Part shown: positions 9,880 through 21,407 of the stretch, one piece after another
Layout: every line of letters starts with the position of its first letter
How positions within the stretch are numbered: position 1 is the first letter of the stretch
Origin: Lucinisca nassula
Taxonomy: Eukaryota > Mollusca > Bivalvia > Lucinida > Lucinidae
DNA length: 64,000 nt
Reading direction: 5' to 3'
Assembly (NCBI GenBank): GCA_963580285.1
Contig: OY757013.1
Coordinates: 130,259,027 to 130,323,026, forward strand
Made by a program: the position numbers and the translations under genes
The notes under the pieces: model-generated
What the model saw: the letters and a program-made list of their open reading frames with translations, nothing else
Told to the model about the DNA's origin: nothing
Database searches by the model: none

Positions 9880-12651
9880 AATATATAGTCGTGGTGGCTA
9901 TCTTGGTCATGTGACCTAGACCATATTGGCAACTTTTCATCTTGGTCATGTGATCTAGACCGTATTGGCATTTTTTCATTTGTTCAACTCACAAAGGCTC
10001 CATATTAAATTTCACTTAAATTGGCTCAGCCGTTTTGGAGAAAAAGATATCTAAAATATGGATCCTGAATGACCTTGGTCTAAGGCCAATGAATGACCTT
10101 GACCTTCCTCACCCATAATTCAGTTACTTTACCTGATCTACAAATTTTGGTGACACTGTCTTCAATGGTTTCCTATAAATCCATTATTTTCACTTTGCCC
10201 CATGCAAAAGCCTAAGTCAGCAAATTTGACATTGCTGTAAAATAGGTCAAGGTCAACCCAGGGTCACCAGTTGTACAAACCATGATGGGCCCGAGTACCA
10301 TATGCTACATGCCAAGTTTCAAGGCCACTGGCGTTATGGTTCTGGAGAAGAAGATTTTTGAAGGCTTTTTACCATATATGGGCATGGCGGACATCTTGGG
10401 TCTAAGGCCAATGAATGACCTTGACCTTTCTCACCCACAGATCTTCATGTATTCAGTTACTTTACCTGATCTACCAATTTTGGTGACACTGTCTTCAATG
10501 GTTTCCTATAAACCCATTATTTTCACTTTGCCCCATGCAAAAGCCTAAGTCGGCAAATTTGACATTGCTGTAAAATAGGTCAAGGTCAACCCAGGGTCAC
10601 CATTTGTACAAACCATGATGGGCCCGAGTACCATATGCTACATGCCAAGTTTCAAGGCCAATGGCCTTATGGTTCTGGAGAAGAAAATTTTTGAAGGTTT
10701 TTTACCATATATGGGCGTGGCGGCCATCTTGGGTCTAAGGCCAATGAATGACCTTGACCTTTATCACCCATAGATCTTCATGTATTCAGTTACTTTACCT
10801 GATCTACAAATTTTGGTGACACTGTCTTCAATGGTTTCCTATAAATCCATAATTTTCACTTTGCCCCATGCAAAAACCTAAGTCGGCAAATTTGACATTG
10901 CTGTCAAATAGGTCAAGGTCAACCCAGGGTCACCATTTGTACAAACCATGATGGGCCTGAGTACCATATGCTACATGCCAAGTTTCAAGGCCACTGGCGT
11001 TATGGTTCTGGAGAAGAAGATTTTTGAAGGCTTTTTACCATAAATGGGCATGGCGGCCATCTTGGTCATGTGATCCAGACCCCGCGAACAAACTTTCGTT
11101 CCCCCATCCCACTGAGGCTCCATATGAAATTTGGCTTTGATTGGCCCTGCAGTATAGAAGAAGAAGATCTTTGAAAATGGTGGACGGACGAACGGACGGA
11201 CGACGGATGGAGGGACGGACGGATGGACGACGGACCATGGTATACTATAAGCTCACCAATGAGCCTAAAGGCTCAGGTGAGCTAAAAATCCATTATTTTC
11301 ACTTTTTCCTATGCAAAAGCCTAAGTCAGCATATTTGACATTACTGTAAAATAGGTCAAGTTCAACCCAGGGTCACCATTTGAACAAATTATGATAGGCC
11401 CGAGTACCATATGCTACATGCCAAGTTTCAAGGCCATTGGCCTTACGGTTCTTGAGAAGAAGAATTTCGAAGTGTTTTTACCATATATGGGTGTGGTGGC
11501 CATCTTGGTCATGTGATCTAGACCATATTGGCAGCTTTTCATTTGTTTAACTCCCAAAGGCTCCATATTGAATTTCACTTCAATTGGCTCAGTAGTTTCT
11601 GAGAAAAAATGTTTGAAATATGGAACCTGCGTGACCTTGGTCTAAGGTCAATTAATGACCTTGACCTTTCTTACACAAAGATTTTCATGTATTCAGCTAC
11701 TTTACCTTATCTACTAATTTTGGTGACAGTGTCTTCAATGGTTTCCTAAAAATCCATTATTTTCACTTTTTCCCATGCAAAAGCCTAAGTCGGCAACTTT
11801 GACATTGCTGTAAAATAGGTCAAGGTCAACTCAGGGTCACCATTTGTACAAACTATGATGGGCCTGAGTACCATATGCTACATGCCAAGTTTCAAGGCCA
11901 TTGGCCTTACGGTTCTGGAGGAGAAGAATTTTTAAGGTTTTTTACCATATATGGGCGTGACGGCCATTTTGGTCATGTGATCTAGACCGTATTGGCATTT
12001 TTTCATTTGTTCAACTCACAAAGGCTCCATATTAAATTTTACTTAAATTGGCTCAGCAGTTTTGGAGAAAAAAATGTTTGAAATATGGATCCTGAATGAC
12101 CTTGGTCTAAGGCCAATGAATGACCTTGACCTTTCTGACCCATAGATCTTCATGTATTCAATTACTTTACCTGATCTACAAATTTTGTTGACACTGTCTT
12201 CAATGGTTTCCTATAAATCCATTATTTTCACTTTGCCCCATGCAAAAGCCTAAGTCGACAAATTTGACATTGCTGTAAAATAGGTCAAGGTCAACCCAGG
12301 GTCACCATTTGTACAAACCATGATGGGCCCGAGAACCATATGCTACATGCCAAGTTTCAAGGCCACTGGCCTTATGGTTCTGGAGCAGAAGATTTTTGAA
12401 GGCTTTTTACCCTATATTGGCATGGCCGCCATCTTGGTCATGTGATCCAGACCCCGCGAACAAACGAACTCATTTTTGATTTTTATTTCGTTCCCCCATC
12501 CCACTGAGGCTCCATATGAAATTTGGCTTTGATTGGCCCTGCAGTATAGGAGAAGAAGATCTTTGAAAATGGTGGACGGACGGACGGACGGACGACGGAC
12601 CATTGCTATACTATAAGCTCACCTATGAGCCTAAAGGCTCAGGTGAGCTAA
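9880..12651 (+). mobile_element. Large tandem-unit element H2 with two terminal hairpins
   Basis: Units of about 330 bp (long variant ~465 bp) carry CTAAGGCCAATGAATGACC, TTTGGTGACACTGTCTTCAATGG, AGGTCAAGGTCAACCCAGGG and ATATGGGCATGGCGGCCATC. The 3' module (GGTGGACGGACGGAC, then the AGCTCACC...GGCTCAGGTGAGCT stem, then AAAA) occurs at 11160-11285 and again at 12570-12651, so one complete 3' end lies inside the array and the units resume mid-unit at 11286. No ORF is convincing; the repeated AGGTCAAGGTCA half-sites are noted but unproven as binding sites. Confidence 0.7.
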
Positions 12652-12678
12652 AAACCAATTTTCAGATCAAATGGATAA

Positions 12679-14051
12679 ACAAGAGGGCCAAGATGGCCCT
12701 GAATCGCTCACCTGATTTTTAGGCTATCTAGCTGACATCTTGTTCAAAGATTTTTCTTCTCTTAACTCTGGCGGCAATCTTGTTTATCAGAGCAAAATGC
12801 TTTTAGGTACTTTTGGTAGGGAGCCATCTAGGCAGCCAACATTCCTGCTAAATTAAAATCACGTTGGCCCAAGGGCTTAGGAGGAGTTCGGAGTAGTTCG
12901 CATTTAAAGCAAATAATTGATGTTTTTCTATTTTTAGCTCTGGCGGCCATTTTGTTCATGGGACCAGAACCATTTTGGTTATGTTAGTAGAGGGTCATAT
13001 AAGCAACATTCCTATGAAGATTGAATGAAATTGGCCCATGGGTATAGGAGGAGTTAGCTTTTTAAGATTTTTCTATTTTTAGCTCTGGGGGCCATCTTGT
13101 TTATCAGAGCGGAACGATTTAGCTATTTTGGTAGAGGGTCACATAAGCAACATTCCTATGATGTTTAAATCACATTGGCCCAAAAGTTCAGGAAGAGTTT
13201 GCATTTAAAGCAAATTATTGACCTTTTTTCTACTTTTAGCCCTGGCAGCCATTTTGTTCATCGGACCGGAACCATTTTAGCTATTTTGGCAGAGGATCAT
13301 GTAAGCAACATTCCTATGAAGATTGAAGGAAATTGGCTCATGGGTATAGGAGAAGTTAGCTTTTAGAGATTTTTCTTTTTTTAGCTGTGGGCAGCCATCT
13401 TGTTTATCAGAGCGGAACGATTTTAGCTATTTTGGTAGAGAGACACCTAGGCAACATTCCTTTGAAATTTAAATCACATTGGCCCAAAAGTTCAGGAGAA
13501 GCTCACATTTAAAGCAAATTATTGACTTTTTTCTATTTTTAGCCCTGGCGGCCATTTTGTTCATTGGACCGGAACCATTTTAGCTATTTTGGTAGAGGGT
13601 CATGTAATCAACATTCCTATGACGTTTGAATTAAATTGGGTCATGCATATAGGAGGAGTTAGAGTTTAAAGATTTTTCTATTTTTAGCTCTGGCCGTCAT
13701 CTTGTTTATCTGAGCGGAACCATTTTAGCTATTTTGGTAGAGGGTCACATAAGCAACATTCCTATGAAGTTTGAATGAAATCGGCCCATGCCTACAGGCG
13801 GAGTTAGCGTTTGAAGATTTTTCTATTTTTAGCTCTGGCGGCCAACTTGTTTATCCGAGCGGAACGATTTTAGCTATTTTGGTAGGGAGCCACCTGGGCA
13901 TCATTCCTGTGAAGTTTGATTTAATTTGGCCAAGGGTTTAGGAGGAGTAGGTTTTTCAAGCAAATTGTTGACGACGCACGACACATGACGCACGAGGGAC
14001 ATTAACTGACCACAATAGCTCACCATGAGCTCTTCGTGCTCAGGTGAGCTA
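12679..14051 (+). mobile_element. Hairpin-ended element H3
   Basis: Starts ACAAGAGGGCCAAGATGGCC, CGCTCACCTG; interior of ~170-bp units with TTTTAGCTCTGGCGGCCAT, GCGGAACGATTTTAGC and AAGCAACATTCCTATGA; ends in the stem AGCTCACCATGAGC / GCTCAGGTGAGCT at 14017-14050 followed by AA. The next element starts at the very next bases. No coding capacity. Confidence 0.75.
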
Positions 14052-15674
14052 ACAAGAGGGCCATGATGGCCCTTTGGTTCGCTCACCTGATCCATATTGT
14101 ACAAGGGAATGGTAGGCAATATAAGGTGTATTTCCATGGTTTTCTATTTTTAGCTCTGGTGGCCATATTGTTCAGCGAAACAAAACGGCTTGTGCAATTT
14201 TGGTAGAAGGTCACCCATGAAATATTCCGGTGAAATTATTCCAAAACCCATCAAGCAGTTTAGGAGGATAAGCTGCTTAAAGGTTTTTCTATTTTTAGCT
14301 TCGGTGGCCATTTTGTTTAGCAGGGTGGAACGGTTTCAGCAATTTTGGTAGAGGGTCACCCTAATTATTTCAAAATCCACCTAGCGGTTTTGGAGAAGTT
14401 GCTTAAGGGTTTTTTTATTTTTTAGCTCTGGTGGCCATTTGTTTAGTGGAGCGAAAAGGTTTGAGCAATTTTGGTACAGAGCCTCCAAAGGAACATTCCT
14501 GTGAAATTATTTCAAAATCCATCTAGCGATTTAGGAGTAGTTGCTTAAAGGTTTTTCTATTTTAAGCTCTATTTTCTATTTTAATCCACCCATGAAAAAA
14601 GTTGGAGTTAAAACTGAAAAGTTTGAATTTGACCTAGAAAACTTGGAGTTTCGGGCTTAATATGAAAACTTAATGTTTACGGGCAATATTTCTTTACAGT
14701 TTGTCCAGATGCATAAAAATTAATTGTTCCCAACAAGTTTACATGCCGAAATCAGCATGGAGCACCTTTTTTGTGACCCTGGGCATACTTTAGCATGACG
14801 TGGTCGTGATGGAACACTGACATAATTGACATGTCTGGATAGGCTAGTCATTACTGCCCACAATAACTCTCAGCCAATCGAATCATTGGTTGTTGATCGG
14901 TCATGTGCTGGACCTTTCAATCTATGCTTTCACACATCGTTGCAGCCGCTTTCCATGCTCTGATTGGCTGAGAGTGCAATAAACTCACACCTTCTGCTTT
15001 CTGTAGGACTAGCCTTGCGAGGGATTAGCGGTAATCTTTTGATCTAATTGTGGCAGCTTAATTTGGAGTTCGACTGAACGGACACCCGCTGTCTTCTTTT
15101 GATGAAATTAAGAAAGTGAAATTTGGCTACTGTCATAGGCGCGTAGGCAGGAAAAAAAAAATGGCGAACACGAGAATCCCCGTTCGATAGTTTACGCTTA
15201 CAAAAGCTAAAATAGGCCTAAAAATACGCCTGATTTGGCGTTTCCGAGAACTCTGCACCAAGCGGTTTAGGAGAAGTTGATTTAAGGTTTTTCTATTTTT
15301 AGCTCTGGCAGCAATTTTGTTTAGCAGAGGGGAACAGTGTGAGCAATTCTGGTACAGGGTCACCCAAGGAACATTCCTGTGAAATTATTTCAAAATCCAC
15401 CAAGCGGTTTAGGAGGAGAAGTTGCTGAAAGGTTTTTCTATTTTTAGTTCTGGTGGCCATTTTGTTTAGTGGAGCAGAACGGTTTGAGCAATTTTGGTAG
15501 AGGGTCACCCAAGGAACATTTGTGTGAAATTATTTCAAAATCTGTCCAGCAGTTTCTGAGGAGAAGATGTTTAAAGCAAAAGTTGACGATGGACAGATGC
15601 ATGCACGCACGGACGACGGACAAAGACCGATCACAATACCTCACCTTGAGCACTTCGTGCTCGGATGAGCTAAA
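14052..15674 (+). mobile_element. Hairpin-ended element H4, abutting H3
   Basis: Starts ACAAGAGGGCCATGATGGCC directly after GGTGAGCTA of H3, with no spacer. Interior units contain TCTGGTGGCCATTTTGTTTAG, GAACGGTTTGAGCAATTTTGG and GAACATTCCTGTGAAATTATT. Ends CTCACCTTGAGCACTTCGTG, CTCGGATGAGCTAA at 15639-15673. Interrupted at about 14585-15255 by unrelated DNA. Minus-strand frames of 69-97 codons here are repeat shadows. Confidence 0.7.
14585..15255. mobile_element. Unidentified insert inside H4
   Basis: About 670 bp with no similarity to the H-family units on either side. It contains an inverted pair ACTCTCAGCCAATCGA (about 14866) and TCTGATTGGCTGAGAGT (about 14960) that each include a CCAAT/ATTGG box. 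No clear target duplication or terminal inverted repeat found, so edges are approximate. Confidence 0.45.
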
Positions 15675-15712
15675 AATGTAATAAATGTAAAGTATTGGGA
15701 CAGACAAACCTG

Positions 15713-15776
15713 AGCAAACAGTGTAGACCCTGATCAAACTGCCAGCAGTCTGATCAGGGTCTACAGTGTTTGCGAT
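15713..15776. mobile_element. Fold-back MITE, GCAAACAGTGTAG family
   Basis: GCAAACAGTGTAGACCCTGATC pairs with GATCAGGGTCTACAGTGTTTGC around a short loop. Other members: 18893-18966, 45855-45920, 47432-47506, 49112-49192 and a degenerate cluster at 50.67-51.55 kb. Confidence 0.85.
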
Positions 15777-16156
15777 TTTGCCTGTTTCTTTTGAATGTAT
15801 TGATGAACAGTAAAAACATTTTTTTCTCCAATTTTCAGATATATACAGAATTTGCTAAATGTATCTAATTTTTTAAGATTTTTACAGTGCATGTATTAGC
15901 TAACAACTTTCTTAGCATTGAAAAACTGGGCCCACAGTAGTAATGGCTTTTGGCGTGCAATTTGCAAATCTCAGCAATTTAAAATCTGCATATTTTCAAA
16001 AGCAAGCTATCAATACCTAACCAGGACTTCTATTTGAAAAACTTTGGTAGAGGTCCACACGGCTTAAGATAAATTTTTTTTCCAAAACGTACAGTACTCG
16101 TTCATATGAAAAAAAGTAGTAATGAGAAATTTTAAGGAGTACTGATAAAGAAACCA
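15777..16156. other. No recognisable feature
   Basis: AT-rich sequence, no gene or repeat match seen. Confidence 0.4.
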
Positions 16157-16610
16157 AATAAAAATAAAAAAATGAGTTCCTTTAAGAGCAATGAAAACAT
16201 TCGTAAGAAAGAAGATTGGTCATACTACGTAGTTTCGGATAGTAAAGCCTCATCAGTGACCCTGTAATGATCCGGCAAAGAAAGCCAGAGGAAACATACT
16301 ACAATTTTGCGAATTTCGAATAGGCAGTCGATTCAACGACTGATATAAATCAAAATGGGGTCCAAATAATTAAAAACCTGTCTAGAATATGAGTCCAAAC
16401 CAATAATTTATTTCTGATTTCTCAGAATATTGCCGCTGATCTCAAAGGACCAAAAGTAAAATATAAACTGCACTATGGTTGATGTACGGGGAGACGTTTT
16501 ACGGCCGCCACACGGCACAACACCAGCTGCAGTGAAGGCAAATAAAAATAAAAAATGAGTTCCTTTAAGAGCAATGAAAACATTCGTAAGAAAGAAGATT
16601 GGTCATACTA
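16157..16610 (-). repeat. Single '260-bp R' unit flanked by 71-bp direct repeats
   Basis: 16157-16227 and 16540-16610 are near-identical direct repeats (AAATAAAAATAAAAAAATGAG ... GATTGGTCATACTA). Between them lies one minus-strand copy of the R unit found tandemly at 31.4-33.6 kb (CCTCATCAGTGACCC; GACGTTTTACGGCCGCCACAC), itself containing unrelated sequence near 16266-16400. Confidence 0.6.
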
Positions 16611-16639
16611 AAAACGCTTTATTCTGCTATACAAGTATC

Positions 16640-17135
16640 AATACACCATTTTATTGGAGTGATTGTTACAGGCAAGACAGCGGCGTATAGACAGCCGACT
16701 TATCGTTATGTACAAGATCACATATGATCTGGTAGCCATACCTGCAGCAGACTACCTAATTCCTAATACTAGGCAATCAAGATTCAACCATTAACTAGCT
16801 TACAGGCAAATCCCTACTCTAAAAGATTATTACAAGTACACATACTTCCCCCGCACAATAATACACTAGAATGCCCTCCCAGCCTACATCCTCATTTTAC
16901 CTACTGTGGCATAGTTCAGTCATGCTGTGTGCCAAGTAGTCCATGCTTCACTGTAAATATCAGATGGCTTTTATCTTTTATTCATACCCCCCTCCCCTTC
17001 ACTTCACTTGTATACTTTTTTCTTAACTGTTCACTTCTTTTATTTCTATTAATCCCCTTTTGCACTCGCATACCAAACCCCGTCTGATGTCCTCTACGGG
17101 TTGTTAAGACGTAAAGGAAGAAAGAAAGAAAGATC
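16640..17135 (+). pseudogene. LINE ORF2 C-terminus and 3' UTR, dead copy
   Basis: Translation around 16675-16890 gives DSRLIVMYKITYDLVAIPA, ADYLIPNTRQSRFN, LAYRQIPTLKDYYKYTYFPR and NALPAYI, the conserved C-terminal tail of a non-LTR retrotransposon reverse transcriptase (typically ...FFPRTIIHWNALP). Two in-frame stops break it (after SRFNH and after TIIH). A 3' UTR follows, with the CTCGCATACCAAACCCCGTC stretch ending in (GAAA)n at 17117-17132. Inactive relic; 5' truncated. Confidence 0.8.
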
Positions 17136-17284
17136 AATTTGTCCAAAAAAATCGGCCAAGACACTTTTTACAACAAGTTCAGCAGAGACAGACTCTCGAT
17201 CTACTGTTAAATACACTTCAGGATAGTCTCTGAACTATTTCCAGTCCTACTCGCAGGCTGTTCAGGAGGTCGTCCATGTCTAAT

Positions 17285-18172
17285 CATGCTTTTTTAATCT
17301 ACTGGGCTTGGCCCCTTGCTGTTCTCCTTATACAATGTATATAAACGATATCTCAGCGGATCTTGCACCCCGAGGACACAATTAAACTTCAAAAGGATAT
17401 TGATCGATTAGGATGTTGGGCAAGAAAATGGGGTATGAGATTTCAGCCCATCAAATGCAATATGATGCAGCTTACTAGGAAAAGGATCAATAAGATCCAA
17501 GCTTCCTACACCTTGGAGGATACTATTCTTGAAAATGTTGATGGCATCAAATATCTTGGGATTACAATTACAAATGACTTAAGATGGAACAAACATATTT
17601 GTAACGTTTGCATAAAAGCAAACAGATCGTTTGCATAAAAGCAAACAGATCCCTTGGTTTCTTGAGAAGAAACCTATCTCCATGCCCAAGAGATGTAATG
17701 GAAACGGCATATAAGGGACTGGTTTGCCCAATTCTGGAGAACGGTAGTTCGGTTTGGGACTCTCAAGAGCGCTCTTCTTTAGGATGAACTTGAGAAAGTT
17801 CAAAATCGAGCAGCTAGATTCGTATCAGAGAATTACATTTATGAAACTGGCATTATTGAAGAGCTTAAATGGGAATCCTTCAAAAAAAGGATAATCGATG
17901 GCAGACTTATTTTGTTTACAACTTTAGGTCTAATAGGTAAGGCCAGTATACCTACAGATGACCTTATCCACCACCCAAATAGGCGCTGCAGATACCATCA
18001 TTCATTGGCCTTTCAGGTTCCCAGTGCTAGAACAGACATTTGTAAGAGTAGCTTCTTCCCTCAGACTATCAGAGATTGGAATGCTCTTCCTGATTCTCTT
18101 GTGTCCTCTGCTGAGGATGCCAAGGATAGTGTTGATAAGTTTACTTCTCTGGTGAGAACTAGGGACTAACTT
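17285..18172 (+). pseudogene. LINE reverse transcriptase fragment lacking its catalytic box
   Basis: Reads through several frames: TGLGPLLFSLYNVYINDIS at about 17300-17350, then (frame shifted) HPEDTIKLQKDIDRLGCWAR at 17366, NVDGIKYLGITITNDLRWN at about 17537, LGFLRRNLSPCPRDVMETAY, QNRAARFVSEN, and KSSFFPQTIRDWNALPDSLV near 18040-18100. This is the thumb and C-terminal region of a CR1/L2/jockey-type RT. The segment that should carry the F/YADD box, between NDIS and PEDT, is deleted. A duplicated GATCGTTTGCATAAAAGCAAACA (17625-17650) adds a frameshift. Clearly non-functional. Confidence 0.85.
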
Positions 18173-18745
18173 CCTAAACTTCACGTCCTGGTGAAAGATT
18201 GCGTATAGACAATGTTTTAAAAAAACGTCCCCATTTTGCAACAAGTTATTATATTGCACAATATTTCAGGGGGAAATAACTGGGCTGAAAACAATCTGTC
18301 TAATAGTCGTACCGGAAAATAGTGGTTGTTCGCTAGACGGCCGTGTCTGTAAGGGTAGTCAAAGGGTGCTTGGGGTTGTAAACAACTGCATCAGTGACAA
18401 ATAGAGACTTTATCAGCAAGGAAGACTTAGGAAGTTGTGTGGAATATTTTTTCAAAATATCAGTTCCCGGGTTCTCGCGGATTTAAACAACCATAGTAAA
18501 ATAATAATAAATAAATACATTGTGCTATTTTCCCGTATCTTCCGGTTTTTAGTACAGCTTGTCCAAACAGAATTGTCGAAACAATCAAGTATGAAAGAAG
18601 AAACAAGTAAACATGGTAAAACATTATCGTTGTGCTGTTTCAACCAAATATGCCATTTCGTGTGGCTTTTCATTCATAGGATGTGCGATTGGAAATAACT
18701 GAACATTGCATGATTTTATTCGTCCATAGAAGTTTTCGTGATAAT
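18173..18745. other. No gene recognised
   Basis: Open frames of 73 and 87 codons on opposite strands (18435-18698) overlap each other and show no domain. No repeat match found. Confidence 0.4.
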
Positions 18746-18892
18746 TAAGGCTGGCACGATTAATCGGATAATCGATTAATTGATCGATAAATTTCACAAA
18801 AATGATTATCGCTACTGATTTGCTAGTAATCGATTATTTGATAAGTACAATTTACTACCCAATGTTGTGTCTAAAATAGCTGGATGAGTGGC

Positions 18893-18966
18893 AAAGAGTG
18901 CAGACCCTGATGAGATGCCGCATTCCGCGGCATCTCATCTGGGTCTACACTGTTTGCTCAGGCATG
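18893..18966. mobile_element. Fold-back MITE, GCAAACAGTGTAG family
   Basis: GGCAAAGAGTGCAGACCCTG and CTGGGTCTACACTGTTTGC flank a perfect inner stem GAGATGCCGC...GCGGCATCTC. Lies within the left remnant of the 18746 hAT element. Confidence 0.85.
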
Positions 18967-19068
18967 TCTGCCCCAAAACATATATGGTAAAGTATAACAT
19001 ATGGTCAGAATCGTGCTTAGACGGAATGCCAGAAAGGTAAAATTTTGATAAATCTTCAGCGATTATTA

Positions 19069-21325
19069 CAGGGGTCATCCTAGGCCCAGGAAGTAGGGAG
19101 AAGTGACTTCTCCCTCCAGCTCTGATAGGGTGAAGTGAGGGACAAGAGGGAGAAGCAGGGCTCGAAAAAAAAACGACTACGGTAAAAATTCGGCTATAAG
19201 ACGAGGATTTTTTCCTCCAAAACGAGCCACAAAAAATGACCCTGTCTTATAGCTGAGGTCTTGGGCACCAGCGCTAACTCCGGCAAAGTCCAGACGTGGA
19301 AACTGCCGATCGTAGATTGGAATTGGAATTTCGGCAAACACACAAAAAAAAAATCAGAAGTAACAGTAAATAAACGTGCATTGTATTTATAATGCAGTGA
19401 TATGTACAGTTACATCGGCGATATCAAAGTCTTTGATCATACATGAAGAATATTCCCTTACGCAATAACAATTTATACCTATGGCAGTTTCACGGTTAAT
19501 CTCTCGCAACATCGCCGTCCCCAATATCTACCACGTGTCCCATTAATAATCTGTAAAGGCGTGGCCAGTTGTCGTGACCTGCACCTACGGCTGTCATATC
19601 GTGAAACGATTGGATAACCGAAAATCTGGAAGTTGCGGCCATGGTCAATCAACTGGTCATTTATTTTTCGCACGTGTCAATAACAAACAGGATGTTTGCA
19701 TTTATTGAGTCGCAGGTGTCAAATTACTTGATAATTGACTTAGCCGTATTTTCTAACTAGCCGATCGTTAGTAATGGCAATATTAAAATTTGAAATTATG
19801 TGATGAAATAACGAAGATTTTGTGGTGGAAAGCAATGGTCCTTGCTAATAACGAACAAGAAAAAAAAAAAGAAATAGAAAAACGATATTTTTTCAATCAC
19901 AAGATTCACGGATTTTTTCACGTTCGTCCCGCACTTTTCACCTAACCATGACCCGCGCTTTGTGCTATTAGAGTTATATGGCAGCATACATAAACAATGA
20001 CATGTGATTTCCAAAAAAATACTTAAATACTTTGCAATATCGAATCGTTTTGGACTGTAAGCAATGGTGCAGACGAGAACTCATGAATGCACACACTTGT
20101 AAGTGATGGTTCATTTGTTTCACTTCTGATCTAATGGAAGTCACTTTCACAACGTCTTGCTCATTACCGACTTGTTTTTAGTTCTCGGTCAGCTGATCAC
20201 GACCGCAGGCGCATTTCAGCCAGCTTGATGACCACTGACATCTGGCGAAAAATTGGGGCCATCTTATAACAGAGTTTAAGCAAAATACTTGCAAATTTGA
20301 GCCACAAAATACCCTGTCTTATAAACGAATCACCTTATAGCCGAATTTTTACGGTATTTTACAATTGTCGAGCCAAATTTTCGGTAATTTCCGTAAATAT
20401 CTTTGGTCTTTTGCAATTTAAAAATACAGTGAGCGGGTGTGGTATCGTAGCTAATGACATACCAATATTGCTGTTGCACTTGCTGAACGATTATGCACAT
20501 CGGTATCTTGATTATAGCAGCTAATAATTGCGCACATGGTTCAGACATGAGAGACTTCATCTACTTTCGTTTTCTCAATATCCGGGTCACTCAGTCACTA
20601 AAGAGTGCTAAAGGGAAAAAACCGAGATGATCGGAAAGTTACAGCAGGTGCGAATTAGGGGCCGATTTTTTTTTTTTTTTATATTTTTCCATATCCTATA
20701 TTCCCTGTTTTCTAATTTCCATCTCTCACTTAACACATTCTCCGTCTGTATGATCATCGGAGTCAGCGCCTGATCGGACATGACAGGACGGTTTTTATTG
20801 GTTTAATAAGTGCCAAGTACCTGTAAAGTTGCATCTCGGATATTTTGCAATTATTGTTAAATGAATGAAAAACCATTTATTTCTATTGATATGTAACATG
20901 AGGCGCACGTTTTCCATGCGTCAATCCAAATATCAATATCAAAAAGAGCGATCGTCCACAAGTCTGATTACTCAATTATGACACACTGCAATAAGATCAA
21001 AGATGCCGATCTGGACTAACCTGATTCACCTATTTACATATTTATTAATTAACTGACCTGACAATTTGTGCTCAACGCTGCAGCAGGTGGTCATTTTCTG
21101 ACACGACCAATAAACACATACAGTTGGATTATTAATTATCGGATTATCATTTGGTTGTTTTTATAATCAATCAATCGATGGATATTACATCGGTTTTGAA
21201 AAGCGAGTGGGAAAAAAAATTCCGTAAAACAGGGTGAAGTCAAATTCTCTTTTCTAGTCTGGTAAGGCGAAGTTTTGAACTTCGGGCGAAGAAGTCGCCT
21301 TAATCGCCCCCTCGGTTGACCCCTG
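19069..21325. mobile_element. CAGGGGTCA-ended DNA transposon, non-autonomous
   Basis: Perfect 9-bp inverted ends CAGGGGTCA / TGACCCCTG with TTATTA on both sides (19063-19068, 21326-21331). Removing it restores a continuous hAT remnant. Carries a further TA-flanked element at 19180-20354. No transposase frame; the 60-76 codon frames inside are unremarkable. Superfamily uncertain (hAT-like ends, but only 6 bp of duplication can be seen). Confidence 0.75.
19180..20354. mobile_element. TA-flanked element with 21-bp perfect inverted ends
   Basis: Both ends read inward CGGTAAAAATTCGGC then TATAAG, a perfect 21-bp inverted repeat, each bordered by TA (19178-19179, 20355-20356). Sub-terminal GAGCCACAAAA and CCCTGTCTTATA occur on both sides. 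TA duplication suggests the Tc1/mariner/pogo group; no transposase is present in its 1,175 bp. Confidence 0.8.
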
Positions 21326-21407
21326 TTATTAATCCATTATTGACCACAGTGGCTGGACTGATAATCGATTATCTATTCAGCTCTGATTAGCCAGCCCTAG
21401 TGATAAT

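Larger units (their letters stand above)
18746..21399. mobile_element. hAT-type element holding nested insertions
   Basis: Ends TAAGGCTGGCACGATTAATC (left) and GATTAGCCAGCCCTA (right), flanked by a perfect 8-bp target duplication GTGATAAT (18738-18745, 21400-21407). Sub-terminal ATCGATTAATTGATCGAT and GATAATCGATTATC repeats resemble those of the hAT copy at 7550. Without its inserts the element is only about 400 bp (18746-19068 plus 21326-21399). No transposase. Confidence 0.85.

Noticed and set aside
10282..10548. 88-codon frame within the H2 array
   Set aside because: Falls in tandem units whose other copies carry stops and frameshifts in the same frame.
11141..11338. Arg/Asp/Gly-rich frame (GGACGGACGGAC)
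   Set aside because: Simple-repeat part of the H2 3' module.
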